Of a stretch of 64,000 bases of DNA, positions 10,326 to 23,557 are shown piece after piece (position 1 is the stretch's first letter; each line of letters starts with the position of its first letter). Below the pieces are notes generated by a model. That model worked only from the letters and a program-made list of their open reading frames with translations, was not told the origin of the DNA and made no database searches. A program made the position numbers and the translations under genes. The DNA comes from Agaricus subrufescens (taxonomy: Eukaryota; Basidiomycota; Agaricomycetes; Agaricales; Agaricaceae): contig CM057059.1 of assembly GCA_029945375.1 (NCBI GenBank), forward strand, positions 3,534,001-3,598,000, written 5' to 3'.

Positions 10326-12715
10326 ATGTCTCTGCATCCCCCATCCATCGTTGATCGCACAAAGAATTGGTTCAGGCTCTGGAAACGACGACCGCGCTCC
10401 TCGATTCAAACCGATGAGAAAACAGGTGGAGATACAAGTTCTATCATTATCGACCATGCGCTCATGTGATACCGCAGGTGCTTTTTCCAATGCACGGGAT
10501 TTCAGTGTCAACGGTGCTCAATTCGTTGATGCGAGCTATGTGAACGAATTGAAAATCGACTACATAAACAATGTCGTCTCGAAGGGGGAAGTTGGTGCGT
10601 ACTCTTTGTGCCATCAACCAGCAGATGTATGTGCTGATCTTTGATCTGATAGTATTCGAGCTATTGGAGCCGTATACCTGCCTCGATGCGACGAAAGACT
10701 CCAGCGCACGATATCCTCCACCAAAATGTCATCCTGAAACCCGGCTGCAGATCAGGAAAAGGCTGGAACGATGGCTCATGAATGAACCTGATGGATGGAA
10801 AATGCTCTGGGTCCGTGGCTCTGCCGGAACTGGCAAGTCGGCTGTTGCCCAATCGTTTGGTGATTCTTGTGGGAAAGAAAAAAGACATGGAGCATCCTAT
10901 TTCTTTTCCCGCCCTGCTGGCCGAGACAAGCTCGCGAGTGTTGTACCCACTGTTGTCTACCAACTCGCAGCAACTATTCCTGAATACCGGTCTCTCATAA
11001 GCCACCAGCTTGCTAATAATCCCCTCTTACTACGCAAATCTCCGCCCGTTCAATTTCGCGAACTCATTGTTGAACCATTCGCCACCCTCCAGCGCCGGCG
11101 CCCTCGTGACTTATTTGTCGTCATCCTAGATGGCCTTGATGAGTGTGAAGGGGAGAATGCTCAGCGAGAAATCCTTCAAATGATCACCGATGCCATTCGT
11201 ACGAACCCGGATCTCCCGCTTCGATGGCTAATCTTCAGCCGTCCTGAGGCACACCTCAAGAATGCATTCTCCCGGAATGTATTATGCGGCCGTGATGAGC
11301 TCATCATCGACGATGAGTGCCGGGAGAATGTAGAACGATATGTCAAAGATAGACTTGTGGAAATCAAGGCAGCATATAACGATGTGACACCCGAAGTTTG
11401 GCCACCGGAGGATCAGCTAGAGGAGCTACTTGGTGCGATCTCCGGCCTTTTCGTGTTTGCGTCGACGTGTCTAAGTTTCATCGATGATCCCGTGGCGGCC
11501 AATCCGCGTTCGCAGTTGCGATCTCTGCTACTTTTCATTCGCCGTTCGGAGGGGGTTGTGTCCAGGAACCCTCTTGCCGCACTCGACCTTCTCTATTCAC
11601 GGATACTCGAGAATATACCAACCACGGAGTTTACAACAACTAGGCGAATTCTGGCGTATCTGTCTCATGAAAGTAAATTCGATTGGCGTTTCAAGTTCAA
11701 CTCAACCCAGGCACTCTGTAACTTTCTCCGACTCGACCAGCACGATTTTTACCTAGCCGCACGAGGACTTCACTCCGTGATGATTATACCAGATAAAGAT
11801 GATGCCACTCAAATTCAACTACGATTCCATCATACCTCGTTCCAAGACTTTCTCCTTAACCGCAACCGTTCTGGCAAGTTTTTTATCAGCGAGAAAATGA
11901 TGCTTGAAGGCATTCTCCCCTTCGTTCTCTATTGGTATGATGTTGACGTGACGCTCTTCCATAAGGCGGATGGTAAATAAGTCTCAGAATGCGTATTTTG
12001 TTATAATATTTCTGACAACTTTTAGCTTGGGATTTTGATTTCAATCACTCCACGCATACTACCGGTCTACCCGGCTTGACCTGGGCATCGGAAGGCAGTC
12101 GACTGCCGTTGTCTCATTCAATCATGGAGTTCCTTGAATATGGTGTTTTTAACACAAACTTCACCATACATTTGGACGGTCCCACTGAAGACATTCTCTT
12201 CCACTTCTCCAACATCGATTTCCGCTATTGGAATCCTTGGAATGCTTTTAACCTCATCCACCTTTGTGGTCTGGTGAGCTTATTCCCTTTCCTATGCTGG
12301 TCTGTGTCTTTACGCGCAATCAGGATCCCTCGAGTCAAGTCGTTCGCATAGAACCATCCAGTCCTACGGATGACCAGCTGCTTAAATATCTCAACCTCGT
12401 GATAGGAAATGAGGTTGCGAAACCAGCTGTGTTCCCTGTCGGAATGGTAAGCATCTCCACCTCCTTTTTGTCTCCTCTCTGAACTGCTACTAGGAGTCGC
12501 CCGACAATGATCGGATCCTGCAGTATGTTTTCATTGGGTGTGGGATCAAATCGATCATTGCATGGAGGGTATCGTCCCCAAGTTCGGGTGGAACATACAG
12601 TTTTTTCTCGCTTCGCTGTGATGTAGAACCGTCTGAGGAACGGATATCCAAATACAACAAATGCCTTCGAACAATCGGGTGGGACGGAACTGCAACCGTG
12701 TTGGAAAGGAATTAA
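10326..12715 (+). CDS. NACHT (STAND NTPase) protein, subfamily A, copy A2
   Basis: Six exons (10326-10425, 10478-10594, 10653-11972, 12026-12273, 12324-12446, 12494-12715) give 709 residues, with the same intron positions and phases as A1. The N-terminus is MSLHPPSIVDRTKNWFRLWK, followed by GAFSNARDFSVNGAQFVDAS. The NACHT domain has Walker A GSAGTGKS and Walker B VVILDGLDEC. The C-terminal exons carry the same unrecognised region as A1, with conserved pieces LPGLTWASE, FRYWNPWNAF, DQLLKYLNLVIGN and FFSLRCDVEPSE. No stop or frameshift is seen, so this copy looks functional. Protein similarity to A1 is high throughout, consistent with a fairly recent duplication; several stretches differ mainly at third codon positions, which suggests purifying selection. 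Confidence 0.87.
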
Positions 12716-13987
12716 ATATCATCTGAGGAAACTGGGGTGTGCTCGTTGAACGCTTCGCCTGTTATATCTATTCTTAGTGGTTAATGCATTATATGTAGGT
12801 CCGGATCCTGATGTACTTGTATAATGATTGGCCCATTTTGTATGATCCCATGCGCGCGTAGTCATCCCCATTGCAATGAATGCCACTGGTCTTTTGTGCT
12901 AGCTAGGGTAACGGTGGTATATAATATAGGATCATAGGGAACGTCGAATCTGTATTTTGAGATGAAATTGGAGATGATGTTGCATTAGGGTTAACATGTA
13001 ATACAGCGCGCAGTATCAAAGAGCCGGGTAAGGTGAAACTTTGAGATTAGACCTCAACAGTGCTTAGCAGTCAAATGATGTTGGACGGCAGTGACGTCAC
13101 CCAGGCTAATTAAATTCAGCATCCTAAACATGGTGCGATAAAGGAAATCAGACTGAACTTCATTCAAGTAATAAAATGCGTACTCAACTCGTCGGCGGCA
13201 GAATGTGATGAAGTATGTTAGGTCCCCTTTAGCTTGGAACCACAAGGGTAGCCTGCATACAGGAATCATTGATAGCCACAGGTCTAATCGTGACAACGGT
13301 GTTGATCGCGTCGCTGTTCTGGACTACCAGCACTAGCGTTACAGGACAATTATATCCGAGTCCAATCTTAGACGCACTGTTTGACAACTCCTGGGATGTT
13401 ATCGAGGTCTCTGACACTAGAGTTTCTACTTTTACTGTCACCTTGCTCACCGTCATTGTTACTACCCCATCAGTATTCCTCGTGTTGGCATAGCAGTGAT
13501 GGATCTATATCCCAGTGCCACAATCCACGACTCTTTTTTGGAATGATTGATCTCATTTTTTACTTAACATCACAATATCAGCCGGCACAGAACATTTTTG
13601 GTACTCCGTTGTCTCCGCGAGGGCTAGGGCGCTGAGTTGGAGGATGTTATTGGTATATTTTTCCCCTCCCTTTTGACACTTCCCCTCTAACCTCGCCTAA
13701 TACGTCAGACAGAGAAACAGTACCTGTCCTCTTGTTTGACATCACATATGTTTCATGACGTGTGTTATATCTCGATCATTGTTCAACGCCACGTTCAAAA
13801 GAAATCATGGGCATTTGAAACACATTCTAAATATTGTTATAAATTCCATGTCGACCATAACTACCAGTAATGTCCGACACTACATCTGAGAGAACATTTG
13901 ATAAAATAGTTCCTATCATACTGTTATAGCTTTCCTTCTCACTAGGCGCCATCTCATTTCTCAGGAAAGAAGTTGTCCATGAATAAT
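12716..13987. other. Intergenic, no supported gene
   Basis: Short open frames at 13229-13493 on both strands have no start context, splice support or family features. I see no RNA gene. Confidence 0.5.
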
Positions 13988-14786
13988 CTAACAGAATGTG
14001 ATGATGAGGCCAGCCTAAACAAAATCATTTCAGTTATTTTTTATATTTTACCAAGGCGCAAGGCTTACGTCGTTCTCTTGGCAAGCGACTTGGACGTGAG
14101 TATCGTCTGGCTTGCGGAAAGCGTTGGGGCAGTTGGCATCGGGGCCTAGTTTGTCGTTAATATACACAAATCGAGTCTGTGAGTAGTGATGAAAGGACTT
14201 ACAACTTGCGCCGGCTCCGTTACATTTATCATACCTATGATAGGTCAATGACATCGTTTAACCAAAGCAAGTGAATGTCTTACTTGAATGCGGCTGCTTT
14301 GTTGAATTTGTGGCTAAAAAACGGATTGTCAGAAGTTGTACCTCATAGTGACGCTTATGAAAGAGACATACTCAGGAATCAAAGAAATGTCAGCGCTTGA
14401 TCCGCTTCCAGGGGTAGTGGGGTTTTTAAGAGTGAGCTCGACGAGAGTACATCCATTACCATCGAAGCTACACCCTCCGGTTTGCAAGTAACTGAAGGAG
14501 GCGGCCATTAGCAGAATGACTTAGTGACTAAAGTACTTGTGACTGACGCAATGGCGGATATGAGGGGCCCATTGCTAGTGTAGTCTTGTCCTTTAGAGAG
14601 GACATTAGGACCTTGAATAAGCATAGGCTGATGGCGTTGATATTAGCGACGAGTTCTGAGTATGGCCCAGGAAGCCAATCTCACCGTCCCGGTACCACAT
14701 CTATTTACAAAGTGAACCTTGTGGGATTCCGCTAGAGCACCAACGATTGTGGTAGAAAGAATAGCGAAGACAGTGGAGAATTTCAT
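13988..14786 (-). CDS. Small secreted cysteine-rich protein, copy 1
   Basis: Seven exons read downward from ATG 14786 (14685-14786, 14548-14627, 14372-14491, 14284-14313, 14203-14234, 14069-14145, 13988-14014) give 155 residues. The first 20 (MKFSTVFAILSTTIVGALAE) are a clear signal peptide. The mature protein has HKVHFVNRCGTGT, YLQTGGCSFDGNGC, a KYDKCNGAGASC segment and the end AGLIITFC. The spaced cysteines suggest disulphide bonds and an extracellular site. The pattern matches a family of agaricomycete secreted proteins often labelled only as 'glycopeptide'; its function is not known to me. Tiny exons of 27-32 bases are typical of such genes. A paralogue lies 2.5 kb away on the same strand. 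Confidence 0.85.
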
Positions 14787-16504
14787 CTTGTGCGTTTGTA
14801 AGCGTGTGTGAAGGGTGTTTCTCTTCCGAGTCTCTGATGAACTTGGTAGATGATGTTTTGTGCTTAGTCGGTGGCCCTTTATACTGCGACAGAAACTCAT
14901 GCCGAGCGTGCACTGACACCGGCGAGTTCGTGTTTGAACTAGAACCCCATCGTCCGTCAGGTAATCTCCACTCGAGTAGCCACCCTCTAGTCTCGTACGA
15001 GCATAATATGCCACATTTCACCACTCCGATCATCACTGCAGCTTGTGGATTGTTATTTTTGATTTCGGCAGTAAGGGCGTTCCGATATTAGAATTGCGCT
15101 CTTCTCTTTTAGTCAAATCAAGCAGGATAGGAACTTCAGACGATACCTCCCGCAACTGGTAACCGGTAACCCCCCGGCCCGGATTTAGGTACAGAAGTGA
15201 ACATTCACCAATTGTTTAAATTTTGTTTCATGATATACAGACACTGGTAACCGGCCAAACCAATACTGTTTAACAAATGATATCGCCGGAGGTTTGCCGT
15301 CATTCCAAGATGGTGCGCGGGGATGTAACATTATATCAGAAGATTTCGTGAGCGCTGTTTCATCATCATGATTCGAACATTTACATAGTTGATGGCATGA
15401 ACAATAACTGATTATTTAGCGTGAGTGGTGACCTAGAGTCGAATCGGTAAATACTGGCAAATCAAATTTCATCGGCACCCAGCTTTTAGCCACTAAATGG
15501 CCACTAGTATCTATATGCCCATTAGAACAAGATATTTTCGGCTGCTTACATCAGAAATTGTTGCCCCGCTTCAAGTTGTGCTAAAGTCATTATCCGAGTG
15601 ACCTGCATATACACTTGTGGCAGTTCAACAGTTTCAGGCCCTGTCCTTTGAATCGGGTGCCACGGTTTGTAATATTATATACGCTCACTCGTGGACGACG
15701 GCCAATGCAGGCTTGGATCAGAACCCCGGGGCTCCTGTGGTGTTCGATCATGATTCCATGCTTCAAAAAGCGTTTCAGAACCGAGGAAAGTATTTCTGGG
15801 TTCAATTTTAAGCACCATAAAGAAACATCGACGTGGTCAAGGTGTACTGACCCGTGAATTAGCAGAATCAGTAGTAGCATACTTTGATCGGCTGGGCTTT
15901 GAATCAGCGGAGTTTACAGCGGGGGTTAAATAGCCACTGATCCGCCGTCGTGCCAATGCCATCAGCCGCCGCGATCACGCGTTTCCCGTACTATAGTTCC
16001 AAACATACTGCTTAAGTTGTAATAAAAATCCACCACACACTGTGAGGAAAGTTAGCTCTGGCCGTGAGTCCCACAGTGTTTAGTGGAGTCTTGTTTCGGG
16101 TTTTGAAGAAGGTACGAGATACAATCATATCGCGCTTCTCAAAGTTATATCTGAAGCACTCAAATCCCATCCTGGAGGTATTACTACAGGCGTTTGTCAG
16201 CTTATCGTGCACCCGCCCATCCGGTTGCTGATCTCGATTAGCGCTCGGTATGAACCGAATATTATTGAAATATCATGTGTGCAAAAGCAGTTCTAGGAAG
16301 TAATGAGTGGCAGGTCTTATAGTTAACTAACTACGTGACGTATCAAAACCAGATAAGCAGTGCAACGCTCTACTGGCGTCCCAATCAACATTACATCAGG
16401 CTCAAACACGTTTATTCAAGAATGGAAAACCTAGTAAATAGGACAAAAAGACTGGAAAGAGGGGAGCCCCTACATAGTGTGAGTGAAAATTGTGCATGAG
16501 TGAT

Positions 16505-17293
16505 TCAACAGAATGTGATGATAACGCCAGCCTAAACAAAGGCATTTTAAGTTCCTCTTGTTTCAACAAGTTGTGGTGCAGATGACTTACATCGTCTCCT
16601 TGGCATTGTCGAATTTGAGGATTGCCTGGATGAGTAAAAGCATCGCAACGGGGATCTGAGCCTACATATTTCATTAGCATATATAGATAGGGTTTGAGAG
16701 TGATCATTAAATGGCTCACAAGTTGCACCAGCCGTGCATTTATCAAACCTACCAGAAGTCAATATCATTCTCAGTCTAGAGCACAAGAATATATCTTACT
16801 TGAATGAGATCGCCTTGTTGAACTCGTGGCTGGATCAGAAAAGATTATCAGGATTCTTACTATTAAGCATGACACCAATATGAAAGAAATTTACCCATTA
16901 ACCAAGGAAATGTCAGCAAATGATGTGGGATTACTTAGTGCGAGCTCTGCAACAGCACATCCATTACCGTTGAGAGCACAATTTCCAGTTTGCAAGTAAC
17001 TGAAGAGTACACCCATTAGTTGGTGAATGGCTTAATGACTAGATGACCTGAAACTGACGCGACGGCGCCTAAGAGAGGTCCATTACTAGTATAGTCTCCT
17101 TTAGCAAGGACTTTGCCATTTTGAACGACCATGGGCTAATGATGATTCGTTACTATCTGCCAGAATTTTGCTCAGGAAGCCAATCTCTCACCGTTCCAGT
17201 ATCACACCTGTTGTTGAAGTGGACTTTGTGAGATTCTGCCAAAGCACCAACGATCGTGGCAGAAAGGATAGCGAAGACAGTAAAGACTTTCAT
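16505..17293 (-). CDS. Small secreted cysteine-rich protein, copy 2
   Basis: Exons 17192-17293, 17059-17135, 16895-16999, 16800-16829, 16720-16748, 16591-16661 and 16505-16531 give 146 residues, with the same seven-exon structure and phases as copy 1. The signal peptide is MKVFTVFAILSATIVGALAE. Compared with copy 1 it lacks several residues in the third exon (SNPTSFADIS against NPTTPGSGSSADIS). The segment next to the end has also diverged strongly (DPRCDAFTHPGN), while the ending AGVIITFC and most cysteines are kept. The stronger divergence of the mature part than of the signal peptide fits relaxed or diversifying selection on a secreted product. Confidence 0.85.
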
Positions 17294-18578
17294 GTTCAAT
17301 TTGCGTTTGTATGAAAGAGAAGCTGTTCAGCGGATTTGATGATCTGATGATGCTGGTGATGTTGAATGCTACGCCATCGGTGGCCTCTTATACCACGACA
17401 AAACTCTCACTGAATTCCAGCTCATCGAAATTGGTGACTTGCCTCCGTGCTTGGAATACAACGCCATCGTTTCGTCTGGCCTGAGACACCTCCATTTGGT
17501 TCGGTACCCATTTGCTGCGTGCGGGCAAAATTCAACTTCACCCCCGCCATCATCAGTGTAGATATTTTATTTTGATTTCGGCTGTAAGCACATTCCAAAA
17601 TGAGAATACACCCCAATGCTAGTCATACTTAGTAAACCAAAAGTTCGGATGATACTTTGCAATTAGTAGTCTTCTGGGTCGGATATGGAGACAAAAAACA
17701 TGTTCATCATTGATTAGCTATGTTTCATGATGGGTAGCCGCTAGTGACTTGCTAAAGAAATGAATTAATCCTATTTTACGATATCACCGGAGGGGGTTTG
17801 CCATCATCTGAAGACAACGCTCCAGGAGACGACGTCAACGTTAGCAAGTGATGTTTTATCATCGTCACCATTACAGCATTTTATAGGTCACTATTAACCA
17901 TGTCTAATCATGTCATTGGGTGAAGATTGAAAACAATGACGATTCAAAGCCTGACGCATGTAGTTTAGGCCAGGCCGAACTAAACGGCTACTAGTGTATG
18001 CACGGCGCCTCCACCTCCCATGTGTCACTGTTGAGATATTTCCGGCTCCTTGCATCGGGTATGCCTTACCTGCCTGATTGTTGAAAAATTATTATTCAAT
18101 GGGTCTGGATAGACACACCTACCGCAATAGACAGTTTTAAGCATCGACCACAGCTATTTATTATCAAGCCAGTGCGTGGACGACGGCCCTTGTCTTTACC
18201 TAGGGCAGAACCATATTTGAGACGCCGTAGTGCTCTTTTGAGGTTCTAGACTCTAGAAATGATCGGAGACTAGGAAATACGCATAACAGGGAGATATCAT
18301 TCTCGGAGATTTAGAACCGTCGAAGTGCAGCATGCATGAAAAGCGTCGTATGACTATAATAGAGTCATCAAACTTATCAGTCAGGGTGTACACTTATAAG
18401 CGAAGAAGCCATCACTGACTGTGTGCAGAGGATGCACTCACTTTCTCGGTTCTGAGAAGCGTATATGTAGTACTTTGTCTGACTCCAAGCATGACGCGCG
18501 ACGTATCCGGTGCCGTCACCCATCAAAGTCGGCATCTGTTGATGACACTCAATGGTCCACAAAGGTTCTCGGTGTACG

Positions 18579-18680
18579 GCAGCAGATCAGCAGCATGCTG
18601 TGATCTGCTGAGCTTGCTGCTGATCTGCTGACTTCAGTTTGCTGACTTTGCTGACTTCAGTCTGCTGACTTTGCTGAGCT
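18579..18680. repeat. Palindrome followed by short tandem repeats
   Basis: CAGCAGATCA and its reverse complement TGATCTGCTG enclose a second palindrome, CAGCATGCTG, with one extra G. After it come repeats of TGCTGACTT and CTTCAG units up to 18680. Confidence 0.75.
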
Positions 18681-19771
18681 TCGCACTTTCCCACACAGCC
18701 ACTCGCGATTATCCACTTCTCTGAGCTCCCAGATTGCACCCCTCAAGTAGAGTGCGAAAGCGCGTTACCTGTTTTGTCACAACTTGTCTTTTTATAGCTT
18801 TTAAGTGTGCTGCTTAGCTTGAAATGAACCGTCTGCTCCACACGGCGGGAGAATCTACAAGATGAATATTGGGTGAAATACTGTTGGGGTTAAGGAGGTA
18901 TAAAAACTGATGATGGTGCCCATCTCGAAGTCGTATATAAAGACTGTATTCTCTCATCCCGAAAGTAATTATTTCCACGAGGTTTGGTCGCCAATTTTTG
19001 TCCCCTATATTTAATCAGGATCGGTTTGTATTAACCTACGATACACGCTAAGACAGGTCATGGAAGTAATCTACCTGACTGAACACGCTTAGTAGCGGCG
19101 GAAGCGCCGGACGGGTTCGAAATCAGAAGCAGAACAGCACTACATATTACCCGTTCCCACGCTCAATCAGCGTAAATCGAGTCTTACTCAAGATAGCTTA
19201 ATAGAAACAGAAGCAAGCCATCAAACAAGACAGAAACCGATGAAAAGAGGATCCCCGGACCCAAAAAGCCTAAGGCGCTTAAATCCCCCGATGTTATCAT
19301 GGTGGCATGAAGAATAGAACGAACACGAGGTCGTAAAGTAGTCACTGATATCAAACTTTACTTTGCCTTGGCAATGCTTATCTGTCATCATGATAACAAT
19401 AATGTATGAGCCACGGCGAATGTATAGAGAATACTCGCGTAAAGTAGCGTAAAGTTGGTAGGGTGTACCTGATTGTTACGAGTGTGGAACGGCCAACATA
19501 AAAATAAGCACAAAATGCTAGGATCATACCAACGTAAAAAGGTAACAAACATAGCGTACAAGGACCAGAACCATCCCAATATGTTCCAAAAGGACTAACC
19601 AGCGTTTAGACACAGCTTCAGGCGGTGCCAAGGCAGCTAATATTGATCAAATACAAACTCTTTTAAGTTTAATATAATTCAACAAAGGGCACGAGGCGAG
19701 AGACTAAAATATAATTGTCATTACATCGAGCAAAATGTCAACACCCAAAACAAAGACCGCTCATTATCGTA
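18681..19771. other. Intergenic, no supported gene
   Basis: A GGGTTCGAAATC near 19110 looks like a tRNA B box, but no cloverleaf can be drawn around it. Nothing else is supported. Confidence 0.5.
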
Positions 19772-21775
19772 TCAAACTCCATAGAAAGCGGAAAACAACC
19801 CAACAGACAGAGCCGAGATCATAACCATTGTCATCGTTCCAGGTGCAAAGGAAGAAGCACCGTTGTTGTCTGTCATGCGAAAAAAAGATGATGGTCAACA
19901 TCAAGTATCTAGGGAACAATGATTAAAGTAACGTACCATTATTATTTGATGAACCACCTGATGAGCCTGTATTGGTTGGGTTAGCAGGTGATGTGATAGG
20001 GAGGTTAGAAAATGTGAGTGAGAAGGAAGGTGTTGATGGGATGGAATTCGTAAGCGTAGTTCCCGGGGCTGAGGACGGAGGTGAACTTGTACCTGATCCT
20101 CCGGCTGCTGTTGATAGCTGTGCGAATCCTATAGAGGGTGGGTCTGCGCGGAATACCGAATAGACATTTTTCTAAAAGTATCAACCAATGGGGGAAAAGG
20201 GTTCATATGTGTCAGTCAAAAAATAGAAAGCAGTCACGATAGAACGCACGAGGAAGACATCGCCTACTACCCAGCTCGGGTTACCATCCCCAGCCTCAAT
20301 ATTACTTCCAGCATTGAGATCGAAGATCCCCCCGAGACAGAAGTGACCTGCGTTATCGGCAGCCCCAAGGTTCATATCGTCCGTGCTGATATCCCATGAC
20401 TTTCCCCCGAACGAGAACGACACTCGAACATCCGTGTTACACGCTAAATTTGCCATGGGTAAACTTGTCACAAGTTCCCTGGGAGAACCACTTACGGAAA
20501 ACATAGAAACCGGGTGCCTGCAGCCCGACTTCTAAAGCACCAGGAACCGCATTCCAGACTGCAGCTACGTCATCACTGGGGCCGCCAATGAGTGACGTCC
20601 CCGTGTCGAGAGCAGCAAGTGGATTAGATGTAGTCATAGAAATTTGTTTACCCTGAACGGTGATCTCTAAGGCCATCTGAGCAATTTGCATCCTAATGCA
20701 CCTATGACCTCAGTCACTTACGTTTCATGTCCAGTGCCCAGAAAGCTGGTTGTCCAACTAGGTCAAGAAACTCGATATCCCCGGTGAACAAGCTAGAATT
20801 GGTTCCCCCAAGGGTGAAAACTCCTCCAAAACTAGTGCTGCCCTCAGCCGTTGGTTCAGCACCGGATCTAGTCAGCCAGAAAGACATTTCCTTGCTGGCG
20901 AGTTGACCTCCGTCAGAAAGCGTCTGCCAGAAAGGTTTAGTCGAAGTGCTGGATAGCGCATCAAATGCGAGACCCATAATCCCCGACGATTGCTTGTTGA
21001 CGAGATTCTCTGTTACCCGATCACCTTGCACTAGAATTTCATTAGTAAGAAACCCAGAAATCAGCTCGAGAGGTACTCACAAAAAGTCTGATTTTTCATG
21101 GTAAAACCTCCCATCGATACTGTCTCCTGGGAGATTGAACCAGAAACCTGGCCCTTGCCATACAAGATTGTTGTCTGCCTCCCAGATGGCGAGTGCGTTG
21201 AAGATTTAGAGGCATCATAAAGGGTTGCATCGGGGTCACAGCCAGTACAAGAGGTACTACCAACCCACAAGTCGGAAGATCCAGTATCTAGGACGACATC
21301 GAAATTCTGAGGTCTGGGTTACGGAATCAGACAAGTTCCGTACAGAGGGCCAAAGCTTTGAAAGAAGATGAAGAGAAGCCAGGGCAGACAACTTGGATGC
21401 AGACGCGAACAAGAAATAAAATTTACAAAACAATACAGGCAGGAAACTCACGGGGTGCCTACACTGATACTTCCGAGATAGATAGCGTCGGCGTTCTACA
21501 GGAGGATCAGACAAAATGGGGTCTGAGAAACCGACAGAGCATACCTGGTTGATGATAGGAATGGCAGCAGTAGTAGCACGCCCGATGATGCCTCGTCTAG
21601 CGAGGTCAGCGGCGGTGGGGCGACCATATTTAGTACGGATGCCCTCTGCGAGTCCGTTGAAATAAGCCACATCATGCTTTGCCGGGGACCTTTTCGCGAG
21701 GTTTACATGGAGTGGCTCGGCCTGGACGGAGGGGTAGGGGAGAAGGAGGAGAAGAGGGGCAAGTGAGAGAATCAT
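19772..21775 (-). CDS. Secreted aspartic protease (pepsin family A1), possibly GPI-anchored
   Basis: Eight exons (21545-21775, 21452-21495, 21081-21313, 20722-21030, 20496-20666, 20250-20443, 19937-20171, 19772-19869) give 504 residues. MILSLAPLLLLLPYPSVQA is a signal peptide, and a propeptide of roughly 60-70 residues follows. Both catalytic motifs are present: VVLDTGSSDLWVG and AALDTGTSLIGG. Conserved pieces GTPPQNFDV, SSGIMGLAF and VVGDVFLKNVYSVF support a complete fold. The acceptor at 20667 was chosen because it alone keeps frame, giving LDMKQITVQGK. The C-terminus is a serine/threonine/proline-rich linker, then asparagine-rich sequence and a hydrophobic end (TMVMISALSVGLFSAFYGV), as expected for a GPI-anchor signal. 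Proteins of this type cleave extracellular protein for nutrition or act at the cell wall. Confidence 0.88.
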
Positions 21776-23557
21776 GGACGGGACGGAACACCAATGGGAC
21801 GGCAGCCGAGTTAAAAGGGAGAATGTCTCCCAGCGTCCCTGCCCAGAATTCACGCAGCCAGTTGCTGCCAAGTCCGAAAACATGCACAGCTTCAGTTGAC
21901 AGATGATGGCCCGCCTGTGCCTTCTCACCAGCCAGACAAAGCCTCTCTACCAGCGCCGGGTAATGCTTGGCAGTCCTATTCATCCGCCGGGCCACACGTT
22001 CTTGGGCTCCGATCTATGCTCCGACACGGATCAACGCATCAGCGATCATCGTGCACCGCGGCTGAGAACATGTTATCAATGATGCAGTTCATGGCCCTAA
22101 CTGCCGCCTTCGGCCTCACGGGGCCATGGTCATTGCTGATACGAAGAGAAGGCCCGCAATCGATGCTCTATTGTTTCCTTGTTTGTGATGACAAGATCCT
22201 GTGATACACGCCAAGCGCCGTCGCGTGTGCACATTGATGAGTGCGGTCCCCATGGGGCTCCTCACGTAAGTGGAGGCCAACGACTCATGAAGCCTGCTCT
22301 AACCATAAATCATCATTTGCACGGAAAGGGTCAAACTGCTGGCATTGTAATGCGATCCTTAACATCGCAATTTAACTCATGTAACCTCTAATGAGTCGTC
22401 GCCCCACTGATAATAGGCTTCGACTTCTAAGTTTTCTGATGACCAACAATATCCATAACCGAACTGACTTTTATATTGATCTGGATATGAAAATCGAATG
22501 CCTCGCCGGTCGTCCATGCCTTTAATGAATCTAAAAGAACACGAGGTTTCAAACCCGATTCATTGATACTGGGTTAATGTCCTACCATGAATGGTTCTGT
22601 TTGCTGTCCATCAGGGACAGCCCGCGAATAACATCCAAGAATAGTTTAGGGTACAGCATCCAAATGTACAACTCTCCGAGCCCAGAAAATGGCGATCTGC
22701 ACGGCTGAAGCAATCCATTGTAGTTTAGATCGTAGGAATACGTGTATTGAGACAAGATCAGATCCAGCGACCCTACTTGGCAAAGATACTCGCGATGTCG
22801 CAAATTTAGCTCGGATCACATACACGAAATCTTGGACGGATAACGAGCTAGAATACGCGTGACAGGTTTCAGGGAGAATTCTCAGAAGGTGCAAACTGGA
22901 TCACGAGACTAACTCAGGTGATGATGCAGATTGTCGCGTAAGCTGGGAGATATATCTGTCAAGCAAAATGTGCGGACGAACTCAGCCCGCTCGCTCATAA
23001 ACGTGTCGGGAGTTTAAGTTTTTATATTGGTGATAGTGAACCGAAGCTGTCATAGTGTCGGCGGCGATGCGGTAGACCTTTGAGTAAAATGGAGGACGGG
23101 AAGCGCTCAAAAAGTACCAGTGACGGTCGCTGAACAGCTTTGACTCCGACCCAATCTCCGACACGGCTGACTAGATCGCCCTTTTAACTATTGTTAGCTC
23201 ACACCGCAGGGGACCAATTGCAAGCTTGGGACTGCATCCCTCATTCACAGTACCTCATTGCCGCTCCATGAGATTTCTAATTGACATCTATAGAACTCAT
23301 TTTTTGTGACAGTGAGAACACGGTTCGGGCTACACGAGATTCTCAAACCTTCGAAATCACTGTAAACAGCTATCGAATCCAGAAAGAACAGTGAAACCAT
23401 ATGGCTAAGTTGGTTGTTTACTTATGCCGAGTCTAAACAAAGTGTCGCCACTCGGCACTTTGACTGGGGAATAGGAGTCCGTTGTACTAGGAACACCTGC
23501 CAATGGCCCATTCCAACCATCTTCCCTCCTGGCACTAAATCACCGCCAGCGCTCCAG
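21776..23557. other. Intergenic, no supported gene
   Basis: Several open frames of 60-110 codons on both strands lack start context and family features. The first few hundred bases should hold the protease promoter. Confidence 0.5.

Larger units (their letters stand above)
13988..18240. repeat. Tandem duplication of a roughly 2.5-kb unit
   Basis: The two secreted-protein genes are 2517 bases apart, stop codon to stop codon. The similarity continues upstream of both: a 'ATCGCCGGAGG' / 'ATCACCGGAGG' segment near 15283 and 17783, and 'CGTGGACGACGGCC' near 15690 and 18176. The spacing shows that one unit of gene plus about 1 kb of upstream DNA was copied head to tail. The stretches 14787-16504 and 17294-18240 hold no other supported gene. 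Confidence 0.75.

Noticed and set aside
13229..13456. Minus-strand frame faintly like the C-terminal half of a hydrophobin
   Set aside because: The eight-cysteine pattern is absent; only two cysteines are present and no signal peptide exon is found.
19100..19125. GGGTTCGAAATC resembling a tRNA B box
   Set aside because: No matching A box or acceptor stem.
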